This document shows positions 51,684 to 60,776 of a stretch of DNA of 64,000 bases, piece by piece; position 1 is the first letter of the stretch, and every line of letters starts with the position of its first letter. The DNA is taken from assembly GCF_007829815.1 (NCBI RefSeq), contig NZ_VIWT01000001.1, positions 5,299,001-5,363,000 on the forward strand, given 5' to 3'. The notes beneath the pieces were generated by a model. The model made no database searches, was not told the origin of the DNA, and saw only the letters and a program-made list of their open reading frames with translations. A program made the position numbers and the translations under genes. Source of the DNA: Kitasatospora viridis. Lineage in GTDB: Bacteria > Actinomycetota > Actinomycetes > Streptomycetales > Streptomycetaceae.

Positions 51684-52790
51684 TCAGCAGACCGGGATCA
51701 GCACGGTCAGGGTGAACTGGTGCGGGTTGGGGTTGTCCGGCGCCTCGCGGGTGAGGGTCACCGGGATGCTGCTGCCGGGAGTGGCCGCCGGGTCCACCTG
51801 GAGGGCGAAGCCGCGGTTGAAGTTGGCCCAGGTGGTGCCCTCCGGGTCGGGGCAGGTCGCGGTGGTGCCGTCCGGCGAGATGGTGCATGGCCGGTAGGTC
51901 GGCGCGCTGCTCAGCCACTTCGAGCCCGGCGGCAGCTTGGCGACCACCTGGCCGTGGCCCGTGAAGTCGGAGGAGGGGCCGAGGTTGCGCTCGATCACCT
52001 CGAAGTCGGCCGGGTTGCCGGGGCCGGCCGACTTCGGCGGCCGCCAGAGCTCCAGCACGGCGTTGGTGACCGGTCCCGAGGTGTCGAAGCTCCAGGTGGT
52101 GGAGTTGTCGTTCGGGTTCTGGGACGGGTCCCAGGTGACCACGGCGGTGCCGCCCGGGTTGCTCCGCGGGCCGGGCGCCCCGGTGATCGTGCTGCCGTAG
52201 ATCTGCTCGGACTCGCACTGGCTCGGCGCGAGGTTCTGGGCGACCTGGAAGCGGGTCCAGTTCCAGCCGCCGCTCACCCCGGTGTGGTTGCTGGTCAGGG
52301 TCAGCCCAGGGTTGGCCGGACCGTTCACCACCAGCGTCGCCGAACTCGGCGTCTCGGTGCCGTTGTTGCAGATGGTCACGAGGATCGTGCCGACGGCGCC
52401 GGGGGCGGTCGGGAAGGAGGGCGGGCTGACCGAGATGCTCAGGTCCTTGCTGTAGCCGGAGCGGTGCTCCGCCCCGGCGGCCGACCGCACGGCGGGGCCG
52501 ACCAGCATGTGCGGCGCGACGCCGACGGTGGACGGCAGCCCGGGGCGTCGGCCGAGGTTGTGCGAGCCGTTCTGCGCGGCACCGCTCTGGGTGGCATTGC
52601 TCTGGGCACTGCCGGGTTGGGTGCTGCCGGCCTGAGGGCCACCGGCCTGGGCGGTCGTGGACGTGGTCGTGGACGCGGTCGTGGCCGTGGCGGTGGCCGG
52701 TGTGGAGCTGCTGGTGTCGGCCGCCTGTGCGACCTGGGTGAACGGCAGCGGCAGCAAGGCCGCAGCCGCGAGCAGCGTGGGGATCCGCAT
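51684..52790 (-). CDS. Secreted hypothetical protein with Thr/Ser-rich linker and Ig-like fold
   Basis: This 368-residue protein has a signal peptide (MRIPTLLAAAALLPLPFTQV, cleavage after AQAA) and a Thr/Ser/Ala/Gly-rich linker (about 25-75). The remainder looks like beta-sandwich modules (SGYSKDLSISVSPPSFPTAP, TILVTICNNGTE, FTLTVLIPVC). Each resembles a cell-surface DUF11/CARDB-like repeat with paired cysteines. No catalytic motif is seen. GGAG lies 8 bases before the ATG. It is divergent from the TetR gene and may be its target. Function unknown. Confidence 0.75.
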   Translation of the reverse strand: MRIPTLLAAAALLPLPFTQVAQAADTSSSTPATATATTASTTTSTTAQAGGPQAGSTQPGSAQSNATQSGAAQNGSHNLGRRPGLPSTVGVAPHMLVGPAVRSAAGAEHRSGYSKDLSISVSPPSFPTAPGAVGTILVTICNNGTETPSSATLVVNGPANPGLTLTSNHTGVSGGWNWTRFQVAQNLAPSQCESEQIYGSTITGAPGPRSNPGGTAVVTWDPSQNPNDNSTTWSFDTSGPVTNAVLELWRPPKSAGPGNPADFEVIERNLGPSSDFTGHGQVVAKLPPGSKWLSSAPTYRPCTISPDGTTATCPDPEGTTWANFNRGFALQVDPAATPGSSIPVTLTREAPDNPNPHQFTLTVLIPVC

Positions 52791-52845
52791 GGGAGGTACT
52801 CCGTGGGGGAGGTGTGGGGGAGGGGACGTCGTGGTCCCGTTGTGA

Positions 52846-52882
52846 AACTACGCAGGGTCAGGGCGGATCGCTCTGCGCAGTT
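52846..52882. promoter_or_regulatory. Inverted repeat in the TetR/secreted-protein divergent promoter
   Basis: AACTACGCAG and CTGCGCAGTT (9 of 10 complementary) are separated by 17 bases and lie between the two divergent starts. It is a candidate site for the adjacent TetR regulator, although the spacer is longer than most TetR operators. Confidence 0.4.
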
Positions 52883-52923
52883 ACTCCGCCTGATGTCCAC
52901 CCCCGGTGTGGGAGGATCTCCCA

Positions 52924-53592
52924 ATGCCCTCACACGACCTATCGCCGCCCGTCGCGCCGCCCGTTGCGCCGCCCGTCGCGCCGCGCAGTGCCCGCGCCGA
53001 GGTACTGGCCGCCGCCGCCGAGCTGTTCAGTCGCGACGGTTATCCGGCCACCACGACCCGGGCGGTCGCCGAGCGGGCGGGAATCCGGCAGTCCACGCTG
53101 TACCACCACTTCGCGAGCAAGGACGACATCCTCGCGACCCTGTTGGAGGGCATCGTCGCCCCGTCGCTGGCCTACGCCCAGCGCCTGCTCGACACCCCCG
53201 ACCCGGTGCCGGGTGCCCGGCTCTGGGCGCTGGTGCGCTTCGACACCGAACTGCTGGTCAGCGGTCTGTCCAACCTGGTCGCCCTGCACCAGCTGCCCGA
53301 GGTGCGTGGCGAGCGGTTCGCCGCCTTCCGCGAGACCCGTTGCCGCAAGGCCGTCGTCTACCGCGAGTTGATCGCTCCGCTGGAACCGCTCACCGAGGCC
53401 GACCTCCGACTGCGCGCCGAGCTGGTGCTGGGCCTGGTCGAAGGCACCGCGGCCGTGGCCCGCGAGTGCGCGGAGCAGGACGCGGCGGCGGTCCCCGAGG
53501 CGGTCGCCGACGCTGCGGTCCGCCTGGTCGCCGGCAACGGCTGCCCCGCCGACCGGCTCGCCCTGATCCGCAGCGGCGCCCGCCTGCTCTGA
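52924..53592 (+). CDS. TetR-family transcriptional regulator
   Basis: This 222-residue regulator has an N-terminal helix-turn-helix (about 22-70: RAEVLAAAAELFSRDGYPAT, then AVAERAGIRQSTLYHHFASK) and an all-helical ligand domain. The lead of about 20 residues contains PVAPPVAPPVAP from a 12-base DNA repeat, before the conserved start. The ATG follows GGAGG. It is divergent from the secreted-protein gene and upstream of the nitronate monooxygenase-like gene, so either could be a target. The ligand is unknown. Confidence 0.92.
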   Translation: MPSHDLSPPVAPPVAPPVAPRSARAEVLAAAAELFSRDGYPATTTRAVAERAGIRQSTLYHHFASKDDILATLLEGIVAPSLAYAQRLLDTPDPVPGARLWALVRFDTELLVSGLSNLVALHQLPEVRGERFAAFRETRCRKAVVYRELIAPLEPLTEADLRLRAELVLGLVEGTAAVARECAEQDAAAVPEAVADAAVRLVAGNGCPADRLALIRSGARLL

Positions 53593-53787
53593 CGCCGGCC
53601 CGCGACGCGATCCGTGCGCGCCGGCCCCGCGCGCACCACGCCGCCCGCGCGAGTGTTCCCCCCCGCCGCGCCCTGCACCCCCGCGCGCCGCCCCCCCGCA
53701 CCCCGCACGCCGCGCTACCGCTCCGCCCCGCGCAGCCACCCTCGAACCGCTTCCCGCACGTCCCCTGACGGTCCGTAGAGTGGGCGG

Positions 53788-54822
53788 GTGTTCTCACTCC
53801 AGGATCTCGCGCTCCCCATCATCGCCGCCCCCATGGCGGGCGGCGCCTCCACTCCGGAGCTGGTCGCGGCCGTGAACGCGGCCGGCGGCTTCGGCTACCT
53901 GGCCGCGGGGTACCGCACGGCCGCCGCGATGACCGAGCAGATCGCCCGGACGAGGCAGCTGACGGACCGTCCGTTCGGTCTCAACCTCTTCGTCCCGTCG
54001 CCGAGCGACCCGGCCGCCGTCGCCGCCGTTCCCGGCTACCAGGAGCTGCTGCGCCCCGAGGCCGAGGCGCTCGGTGCCCGGCTCCCCGAGTCGATCCCGG
54101 CGGACGACGAGGACTGGGCGGCCAAGATCGCCGCCCTGCTGGCCGACCCGGTCCCGGTGGTCTCGTACACCTTCGGCCTGCCGCGGCCCGAGGAGGCCGC
54201 CGCGTTGCGCGCGGTCGGGACCGCGCAGGTGGCCACGGTCACCAACGCGGACGAGGCGCGGGCGGCCGCGGAGTTGGGCATGGACGCGCTGTGCGTCCAG
54301 GGTCCGGAGGCCGGCGGCCACCGCGGGACCCACAGTGCCGCCGTCGAGCCGGGCACCGAGCCGCTGCTCGACCTGCTCGGCACCGTCCGCGCCGTCCGGG
54401 CGGCCGCCGACCTCCCACTGGTCGCGGCGGGCGGCATCGGCGACGGCGCCCGGATCGCGGCCGCGCTGGCGGCCGGCGCCACCGCCGTCCAGCTCGGCAC
54501 CGCCTACCTGCTGACGGAGGAGGCCGGCACCTCGGCCGGCCACCGCGCCGCGCTGGTCTCCGGTGAGTTCACCGAGACCGCCGTGACCCGGGCGTTCACC
54601 GGCCGCCCGGCGCGCGGCCTGCGCAACGCGTTCATCGACCGCCACGCCGGCCAGGCCCCGGCGGCCTACCCCGAGGTGCACCACCTGACCGCCCCACTGC
54701 GGGCGGCGGCCGCCAAGGCCGGCGAGGCGCAGTCGATGCACCTGTGGGCCGGTACCGCTTTCCGCACCGCCCGGCCGGGCTCGGCGGCGGAGCTGACCGC
54801 CAAGCTGTGGTCCCAGGTCTGA
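53788..54822 (+). CDS. Nitronate monooxygenase-like FMN enzyme (NPD family)
   Basis: This 344-residue TIM-barrel flavoenzyme has IIAAPMAGGASTPELVAAVN at the N-terminus, GLNLFVPSP, QGPEAGGHRGTH (His of the NMO site) and VAAGGIGDGARIAAALAAGA, then VQLGTAYLLTEE, which binds the FMN phosphate. These are class I nitronate monooxygenase features, although members of this family also act on other substrates. The GTG start is followed at once by the barrel. The 3' end of the gene is duplicated downstream (20 of 21 bases including the stop). Confidence 0.9.
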   Translation: MFSLQDLALPIIAAPMAGGASTPELVAAVNAAGGFGYLAAGYRTAAAMTEQIARTRQLTDRPFGLNLFVPSPSDPAAVAAVPGYQELLRPEAEALGARLPESIPADDEDWAAKIAALLADPVPVVSYTFGLPRPEEAAALRAVGTAQVATVTNADEARAAAELGMDALCVQGPEAGGHRGTHSAAVEPGTEPLLDLLGTVRAVRAAADLPLVAAGGIGDGARIAAALAAGATAVQLGTAYLLTEEAGTSAGHRAALVSGEFTETAVTRAFTGRPARGLRNAFIDRHAGQAPAAYPEVHHLTAPLRAAAAKAGEAQSMHLWAGTAFRTARPGSAAELTAKLWSQV

Positions 54823-54910
54823 AAGCTCTGGTCCCAGGTCTGACCGGTCGCACCTGCTCAGCCCGCCACTGACCGGCCGCACCTGGTCAGCCCGCCGCTG
54901 ACCGGTCGAG
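54802..54910 (+). repeat. Tandem duplications at the 3' end of the monooxygenase gene
   Basis: A 21-base unit covering the last codons and stop (54802-54822) is repeated immediately with one change (54823-54843). A 29-base unit beginning TGACCGGTCGCACCTG follows twice plus a third partial copy. This fills much of the 294-base gap before the LAL regulator; the remainder is an AT-rich promoter region. Confidence 0.8.
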
Positions 54911-54940
54911 CCGCAATCCCACTTCCGACCACCAGGGCTC

Positions 54941-54956
54941 AACTCTGATCAAAGTT
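54941..54956. promoter_or_regulatory. Near-perfect palindrome before the LAL regulator
   Basis: AACTCTGATCAAAGTT is symmetric except at one base pair. It lies in the AT-rich part of the gap, about 160-175 bases before the LuxR-type gene, and is a possible operator. Confidence 0.4.
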
Positions 54957-55116
54957 CAACAAACCTGAACAGCCCAACCCTCTTCACCAAACAGGCACCC
55001 GAAGGCGGCCCGGTCGGTGGTCGCCGTCATCATTGGCGTATGGCCGCACCAGAACCTCAGCTGACAGCCACTCCGGCGCCCGACCGGGGCAGGTCCGACC
55101 GATCGGCGGGGCGGCC

Positions 55117-57990
55117 GTGACCGGGGTGGGCGCGGGGTTCGGTTTTGTCGGCAGGCAGCGCGAGCTCGACCGGCTGCTCGCGGCCGTGCGCCGCCCGCCG
55201 GCCGTGGTGCTGGTCGAGGGCGAGGCGGGGATCGGCAAGTCCCGGCTGGTCGCCGAGGCGCTGGCGGCGGGCGCCGAGGGCCAGGTGCTGACCGGGTTCT
55301 GCCACCCGCTGCGCGACCCGCTGCCGTTCGGCCCGGTGATGGACGCGCTGCGCGGAGTGGGCCCAATGCTGCCGCCGGTGGAGCGAATCCCGCCGAGCGC
55401 CGGCGCGCTGGCACCGCTGCTGCCGGACCTCGCCGACCGGCTGCCCCCGGCGCCCCCCGGCCCGGACGACCCGACCGCCGGCCGGCACCGGCTGGTCCAC
55501 GCGGTGCGGGCGCTGCTCGGCGCGCTGGGCCGGATGGTGCTGGTGATCGAGGACCTGCACTGGGTGGACGACGCGACCCGGGAGCTGCTCCTGCTGCTGG
55601 CCCGCGACCTGCCCGCCGGCCTGGCCCTGGTGCTCACCTACCGGGCCGAGGACCTGCCCCCCGACACGCCGGTGCTGGGTGCCGCCTACCGGCGCCCGCC
55701 GGGGGTGGGCGGGGCGCTGATCCGGCTCGCCCCGCTGGCCGAGCCGGAGGTGCACGAGCTGGCCCGGGCCGCGCTCGGCCCGCAGGCCACCCCGGCGCTC
55801 GGCCGGGTGCTGTTCCGGCGCAGCCAGGGCCTGCCGCTGGTGGCGGAGGAGGACCTGATCACGCTCTGCGAGCAGGGCGACCCGGCGGCGCTGGCCGACG
55901 GCGCCGAGCTGGCGGCCGACCTGGAGCAGTCCGAGGTGCCGCGCGGCCTGGCCGACGCCGTCACCGAGCGGTTGGCGGGGCTCGGCCCGGTGGCCGACCG
56001 GGTGGTGGCGGCCAGCGCGGTGCTGGGCGTGCCGGCCGACGAGGTGCTGCTGGCCGCGGTGGCCGGCCTGTCGCCGGAGCAGACCGCCGAGGGCCTGACC
56101 GAGGCGCTGCGGGTCGCCGCGCTGCACGAGCAGCCGGGCGCGCACTACGCCTTCCGCCACGTGCTGGCCCAGCAGGTGGCGTACCGGCGGATCCCGGGGC
56201 CGGCCCGGGCCGCCCTGCACCGCCGGGCGATCGAGGCGCTGGAGGGGCGGTCCCCGCGCCCGCTGGTGCGGATCGCGCACCACACGCTGGCGCTCGGCGA
56301 CCGGCGGGCCTGGCAGGAGGCGGCCGAGGCGGCGGCCACCCAGGCGGCGGCGCTGGGCGACAGCGGCAGTGCGGGCACGCTGCTGCGCAGCCTGCTCGCC
56401 GAGCCGGGGCTGGACGCGGGCCGGCGCGGCCGGGTGGCGCTGGCGCTGTCCCGGATCGCGGCGGACGGGGTGGACGCGGGGGCCAGCGCCCAGCTGCTCG
56501 CCGGGATCATCGCGGATCCGCAGCTCTCGGTGGCCGACCGGGGCGAGATCCGGCTGACGCTGGGTCTGCTGATGGCGATCCAGGGCGGCGACCGGGCCGG
56601 CTTCTGCCAGATCGAGCAGGCTGTGGGCGAGCTGACGGAGCGTCCGGCCCGGGCCGCCCGGGCGATGGTCGCGCTGGCGATGAACGAGCGAGAGGGCGGC
56701 GAGCGGCGGGCCTGGGAGCTGCTGGAGGCGGCCGAGCGGGCGCTGGCCGGGGCGCCGGACGAGGCGGTGGCCGCGGCGGTCCGGGCCAGCCGGCTGACCT
56801 TCCTGGCCCGGCAGGGCGACCCGGGGGTCTGGGCGCAGCTGGACCGGCTGCCGCAGTCGGCCGAGGACCCGGAGGTGGTGCGGCAGACCACCCGGGCGCT
56901 GTACAACGTGGGCGACATCGCGGTGGATCTGGGCCACGACCGGTCGGCGGGCCGGCTGCTGCGGGACAGCAGCCGGCTGGCCCGGCTCGCGGCCATCCCC
57001 TACCTGGAGTGCTACAGCCGGATCGTGCTGCTCCGGCTGGACGGCCTGGCGGGGCACTGGGACGGCCTGGAGGAACGTTTCGCCGCGCTCGGCGCCGAGT
57101 ACCAGGAACTGGCCATGGCCGGCGTGGAGCGGGCCCTGCTGACCGCCCGGCTGGCCGCCGCGCGGGGGCGGTTGGCGCTGGCCCAGCGTGAGTTCGCGGA
57201 CGCGATGGCGTTCGGCGAGCGCGAGTCGCAGGTGACCACGGCGCTGCGCGGGGCGGCCGGACTGGCCGCGCTCCGGCTGGCGGCCGGCGAGGCGGAGCCG
57301 GCGGCGGCCGTGCTGCGGCCGGTGCTGGCCAACCTTCGGGCGGCCGGCGCCTGGGCCCGGTCGGCCGAGCTGTTGCCGGTGGCGGTGGAGTGCCTGCTCG
57401 CGGTGGACGACCGGGCGGGCGCGGAGGCGCTGCTCCAGGAGGCGCAGGCCGGCCTGGCGGAGGTGGACGCACCGGCGGCGCTGGCCGCGCTGGAGCACGC
57501 CCGCGGTCTGCTGCTGGACGCCGCCGACCGGCGGGCCGCGGCGGCGGCCTTCGCGCTGGCCCGCGACCGCTGGCAGCGGATCGGGCGGCCGTACGAGTCG
57601 GCCCGGGTGGCCGAGCGGCTGGCCCGCGCGCTGGCCGAGCCGGACCCGGTCGGGGCCCAGGAGGCGCTGGGCGCGGCGGAGGAGGTGTACCAGCGGCTGG
57701 GTGCGGCCTCGGACGCGGCGCGCTGCCAGCACCTGCGGCGCGACCTCGGACTGGGCCGGCCGGCCTCGCCCGGGCGGCGCGGCTACGGCCAGGGGCTGTC
57801 GCCGCGCGAGCGCCAGGTGGCCGAGCTGTTGGCGCAGGGCGCGGGCAACCAGGAGATCGCCCAGGCGCTCTTCCTCTCCCCGCGCACGGTGGAGCACCAT
57901 GTCGCGAACGTGCTGCGCAAGCTCGGTGTGCCGCGCCGGGAGCTGCGCGACGCGCTGACCGCCCAGGACCCGGGGAGCGGTGCGACCTGA
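55117..57990 (+). CDS. Large ATP-binding LuxR (LAL) family transcriptional regulator
   Basis: This 957-residue regulator has an N-terminal AAA/STAND-type ATPase (GFVGRQRELDRLL; Walker A EGEAGIGKSRL; Walker B MVLVIEDLHWVDDATR). A long helical middle of TPR-like repeats (about 380-860) follows, and a C-terminal LuxR helix-turn-helix (LSPRERQVAELLAQGAGNQE then SPRTVEHHVANVLRKLGV). LAL proteins often activate secondary-metabolite or carbon genes, but none is adjacent. I prefer the GTG at 55117 because the conserved region starts right after it; a TTG 28 codons upstream would add an Arg-rich extension. Confidence 0.92.
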   Translation: MTGVGAGFGFVGRQRELDRLLAAVRRPPAVVLVEGEAGIGKSRLVAEALAAGAEGQVLTGFCHPLRDPLPFGPVMDALRGVGPMLPPVERIPPSAGALAPLLPDLADRLPPAPPGPDDPTAGRHRLVHAVRALLGALGRMVLVIEDLHWVDDATRELLLLLARDLPAGLALVLTYRAEDLPPDTPVLGAAYRRPPGVGGALIRLAPLAEPEVHELARAALGPQATPALGRVLFRRSQGLPLVAEEDLITLCEQGDPAALADGAELAADLEQSEVPRGLADAVTERLAGLGPVADRVVAASAVLGVPADEVLLAAVAGLSPEQTAEGLTEALRVAALHEQPGAHYAFRHVLAQQVAYRRIPGPARAALHRRAIEALEGRSPRPLVRIAHHTLALGDRRAWQEAAEAAATQAAALGDSGSAGTLLRSLLAEPGLDAGRRGRVALALSRIAADGVDAGASAQLLAGIIADPQLSVADRGEIRLTLGLLMAIQGGDRAGFCQIEQAVGELTERPARAARAMVALAMNEREGGERRAWELLEAAERALAGAPDEAVAAAVRASRLTFLARQGDPGVWAQLDRLPQSAEDPEVVRQTTRALYNVGDIAVDLGHDRSAGRLLRDSSRLARLAAIPYLECYSRIVLLRLDGLAGHWDGLEERFAALGAEYQELAMAGVERALLTARLAAARGRLALAQREFADAMAFGERESQVTTALRGAAGLAALRLAAGEAEPAAAVLRPVLANLRAAGAWARSAELLPVAVECLLAVDDRAGAEALLQEAQAGLAEVDAPAALAALEHARGLLLDAADRRAAAAAFALARDRWQRIGRPYESARVAERLARALAEPDPVGAQEALGAAEEVYQRLGAASDAARCQHLRRDLGLGRPASPGRRGYGQGLSPRERQVAELLAQGAGNQEIAQALFLSPRTVEHHVANVLRKLGVPRRELRDALTAQDPGSGAT

Positions 57991-58160
57991 CGGCCCGGGA
58001 GGCCGCCGGAGGAGTGCCCTGACCGGCGGGTCACCCGCCGACCGGTGCGTTACCCAGGATTCAGGTACTCCCTATGGGTAGCGGCACCCATTGTTCACCT
58101 AACGGGGTGTCGAGTCTCCTGGTGCGGAAACCAGTCGTACCGCCTGCGGAGGTCATGCCG

Positions 58161-58445
58161 ATGGTCATGCCGATGGGAACTCGCGTGCTGCCCGGTGTCG
58201 GCGAGCCGGTCGAGGCCGGCGCCCCGGGGCTGCCCGACGCGTGCGGCCGGCGGGAGCGGTTCCGCCAGTACGCGCGCGAGCACTTCGTCGCCCTCGACCT
58301 CGACCTGCACCTGGACGTCGAACTGACCGACCTGCTGTTCCCGCACGGCCGTCGCGCCGTCCAGCCGGCCCGCCGCCGCGCGGTCGGCCGCGCTCCGGGC
58401 CTGGCGCGGCTCGCCCGGCTGAGCCGGGTGCTGCCGCACGCCTGA
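58161..58445 (+). CDS. Small hypothetical protein
   Basis: A 94-codon frame begins MVMPMGTRVLPGVGEPVEAG and includes RRERFRQYAREHFVALDLDL, HLDVELTDLLFPHGRR and a basic C-terminus (RLARLSRVLPHA). GGAGG lies 8 bases before this ATG; a nearer ATG would be too close. No domain is recognised and there is no signal peptide. Codon use fits the neighbours. It could also be a spurious frame, as the reverse strand is open too. Confidence 0.5.
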   Translation: MVMPMGTRVLPGVGEPVEAGAPGLPDACGRRERFRQYAREHFVALDLDLHLDVELTDLLFPHGRRAVQPARRRAVGRAPGLARLARLSRVLPHA

Positions 58446-58484
58446 ACAGCCGCCCGGCAGCACCCGATGGGGCGTCAGCCGCGC

Positions 58485-58973
58485 TCAGGCCGGCAGCTGT
58501 GCCTCGATGGCGGCGGTGACGGCCGCGTCCTCCGGCTCGGTGCGCGGGCGGAACCGGCCGACCACGGCGCCCTCGGCGGAGACCAGGAACTTCTCGAAGT
58601 TCCACTGCACGTCGCCGGCCGCGCCCTCGGCGTCGGGGAAGGCGGTGAGCTCGGTGTAGAGCGGGTGCCGCTGCTCGCCGTTGACCTCGATCTTCTCCAG
58701 CAGCGGGAAGGTGACGCCGTAGCTGGTGGAGCAGAAGGTCTGGATCTCCTCGGCCGTGCCGGGCTCCTGGCCGGCGAACTGGTTGCAGGGCACGCCGAGC
58801 ACGGTGAAGCCGCGCTCCGCGTAGCGCTCCTGCAGCCGCTCCAGGCCGGCGTACTGCGGGGTCAGGCCGCACTTGGAGGCGACGTTGACGACCAGGACGG
58901 CCTTGCCCTGGTAGTCCTTGAGCGAGGCCGGCTGCCCGGTCAGGGTGTGCAGCGGGATGTCGTACAGGCTCAT
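58485..58973 (-). CDS. Glutathione peroxidase family protein (thioredoxin-dependent peroxidase type)
   Basis: This 162-residue protein has the peroxidatic Cys35 in VASKCGLTPQY (Cys, not selenocysteine), the Gln of GVPCNQFAGQEPG and the Trp-Asn of VQWNFEKFLV, completing the catalytic tetrad. CNQF also supplies a second Cys that could serve as resolving Cys, as in thioredoxin-linked GPx. It would reduce hydroperoxides in the cytoplasm. The ATG follows GGAGGGA. Monocistronic, with no regulator beside it. Confidence 0.94.
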   Translation of the reverse strand: MSLYDIPLHTLTGQPASLKDYQGKAVLVVNVASKCGLTPQYAGLERLQERYAERGFTVLGVPCNQFAGQEPGTAEEIQTFCSTSYGVTFPLLEKIEVNGEQRHPLYTELTAFPDAEGAAGDVQWNFEKFLVSAEGAVVGRFRPRTEPEDAAVTAAIEAQLPA

Positions 58974-59076
58974 CGGTGGGTCCCTCCGGAGGCGGCGCGG
59001 TACCCCCACGGCACCACGCCGCCACCCTAGCCCCCGACCGTCAAGCCCCCTTGAACCGGCATCAACCGCCGCGGTG

Positions 59077-60537
59077 TCAGCCGAGTAGCTCGCCCATCCA
59101 GGCCTCGATCGCGTCCGGGGTGCGCGGCAGTGCGGAGGACATCAGGCGGGCGCCGTCCTCGGTGATCACCAGGTCGTCCTCGATCCGCACGCCGATGCCG
59201 CGCAGCTCGGGCGGCAGCGTCTCGTCGTCCGGCTGCAGGTAGAGGCCCGGCTCGACGGTGAGCACCTGGCCGGCCTCCAGCACCCCGTCGAGGTAGGCCT
59301 CGCTGCGGGCCTTGGCGCAGTCGTGCACGTCCAGACCGAGCATGTGGCCGCTGCTGCACAGGGTGTAGCGGCGGTAGAGGCCGCTGTCCTCGCGCACCGC
59401 CTCCTCCGGGGAGATCTTCAGCACGCCCCAGTCGTGCAGGCCCTCGGCGAACACCCGCATTGCGGCCAGGTGGAACTCGCGGAACGCGGCGCCGGGCCGC
59501 AGCGCGGCGATGCCGGCGTCCTGGGCGGCCAGCACCAGCTCGTAGACCTGGCGCTGGACGGGGGAGAAGGTGCCGCCGAGCGGCAGGGTGCGGGTGATGT
59601 CGGCGGTGTAGAGGGTGTCGGTCTCCACGCCGGCGTCGAGCAGCAGCAGCTTCGTCGGGTCGAGCGCGCCGTCGTTGCGGACCCAGTGCAGGGTGTTGGC
59701 GTGCGCGCCGGAGGCGACGATGGTCTCGTAGCCGATGCCGTTGCCCTCGGCCCGGGCGCGCAGGTTGAAGATCCCCTCCAGCCAGCGCTCGCCGCGGTGG
59801 TGGCGCAGCGCGGCGGGCAGTGCCCGGACCACGTCCTGGAAGCCCAGGGTGGTGTGGTCGACGGCGAGTTGGAGCTGCTCGACCTCCCAGGCGTCCTTGA
59901 TCAGGCGCAGCTCGCTGAGCGTCTGGGCGAGGCCGTCGCCCAGGCGCGGGTCGAGGTCGGGGAGCCGGGCGTCGACCAGCGGGTCCACGCCGGTCAGCAG
60001 CAGGGTGCCGCCGGCCGGTGCGGGGCCGGTGAGCAGCTTCTCCAGGTCGTCCAGGTGGGCGGTGCGCACTCCGGTGAGCTGGGCGGCCTCGGCCAGGTCG
60101 GGGCGGCGGCCGACCCAGAACTCGCCGTACCGGCGGTCCCGGTAGAACTCGTCGGAGGAGCCGTCGCGCGGCGAGCGGGGCCGCAGGTGGAGCACCGCCT
60201 CGTGGCCCTCGGCGCCGCCGGGCTCCAGCACCAGCACGTGGCCGGCCTGGTCCTCGCCGCTCAGGCCGGTGAGCCAGGTGAAGGCGCTGTGCGGGCGGAA
60301 GTGGTAGTCGCTGTCGTTGCTGCGCACCCGCAGCTGGCCGGCCGGCACCACCAGGCGGGTGCCGGGGTAGTGGGCGGAGAGCTTGGCCCGCCGGGCGGGC
60401 AGCACGGAGTAGCCGTCGACGCGCGCCTCGGCGGGCAGCGGGGTGGCGGCCCAGTTGCCGGCCATGAAGGCGGCGAGCGCGGGTGAGACGGGCAGGTCGT
60501 GGCTGCCGGTGTTGAGAGCGGTGGGGCGAGAGGTCAC
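59077..60537 (-). CDS. pepP: Xaa-Pro aminopeptidase (aminopeptidase P)
   Basis: This 486-residue pita-bread metallopeptidase has an N-terminal AMP_N domain (about 40-180, with RRAKLSAHYPGTRLVVPAGQ). The catalytic domain shows the five ligands in order: Asp in LLLDAGVET, Asp in YTADITRTLP, His in CSSGHMLGLDVHD, Glu in LTVEPGLYL and Glu in GVRIEDDLVI. It removes N-terminal residues preceding proline, and might complement the proline-related pathway in this window, although it is monocistronic. The GTG at 60537 has AGAGGAGA upstream. Confidence 0.95.
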   Translation of the reverse strand: MTSRPTALNTGSHDLPVSPALAAFMAGNWAATPLPAEARVDGYSVLPARRAKLSAHYPGTRLVVPAGQLRVRSNDSDYHFRPHSAFTWLTGLSGEDQAGHVLVLEPGGAEGHEAVLHLRPRSPRDGSSDEFYRDRRYGEFWVGRRPDLAEAAQLTGVRTAHLDDLEKLLTGPAPAGGTLLLTGVDPLVDARLPDLDPRLGDGLAQTLSELRLIKDAWEVEQLQLAVDHTTLGFQDVVRALPAALRHHRGERWLEGIFNLRARAEGNGIGYETIVASGAHANTLHWVRNDGALDPTKLLLLDAGVETDTLYTADITRTLPLGGTFSPVQRQVYELVLAAQDAGIAALRPGAAFREFHLAAMRVFAEGLHDWGVLKISPEEAVREDSGLYRRYTLCSSGHMLGLDVHDCAKARSEAYLDGVLEAGQVLTVEPGLYLQPDDETLPPELRGIGVRIEDDLVITEDGARLMSSALPRTPDAIEAWMGELLG

Positions 60538-60663
60538 GGGGGCGTCTCCTCTAGGGTGCGGCTTTTGTCCTGCGGGGGAGGTCTGATCTGCGGTGATGTC
60601 CTTGCGGCAAGAAGAAGTTGAGGATCCGTCGGGACACGGATGGGTAACGGAAGCCACTGCCTC

Positions 60664-60692
60664 TTGCCTGTGCAATTTCACATTACTATGTT
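60664..60692 (+). promoter_or_regulatory. Promoter of the peptide ABC transporter operon
   Basis: TTGCCT (60664-60669), 17 bases, then TATGTT (60687-60692) fit a vegetative promoter in an AT-rich stretch. GGTCACACCTC follows at 60697 and shares GTCACACCTC with the hydroxyproline site 2 region, probably by chance. An ATCCGT-CGGGAC-ACGGAT inverted repeat lies upstream (60624-60641). Confidence 0.55.
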
Positions 60693-60776
60693 ACGGGTCA
60701 CACCTCGACGGTGGCCAGCCCTTGGCCCCGCCCGAGCACGCGGCCTCAATCTGGGCCCCCCATCGCGGAGTTGCAC

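Noticed and set aside
60697..60707. GGTCACACCTC before the peptide transporter as a fourth GntR operator
   Set aside because: Only part of the 12-base site is present, without the TAnnAT half, and the gene is unrelated to hydroxyproline.
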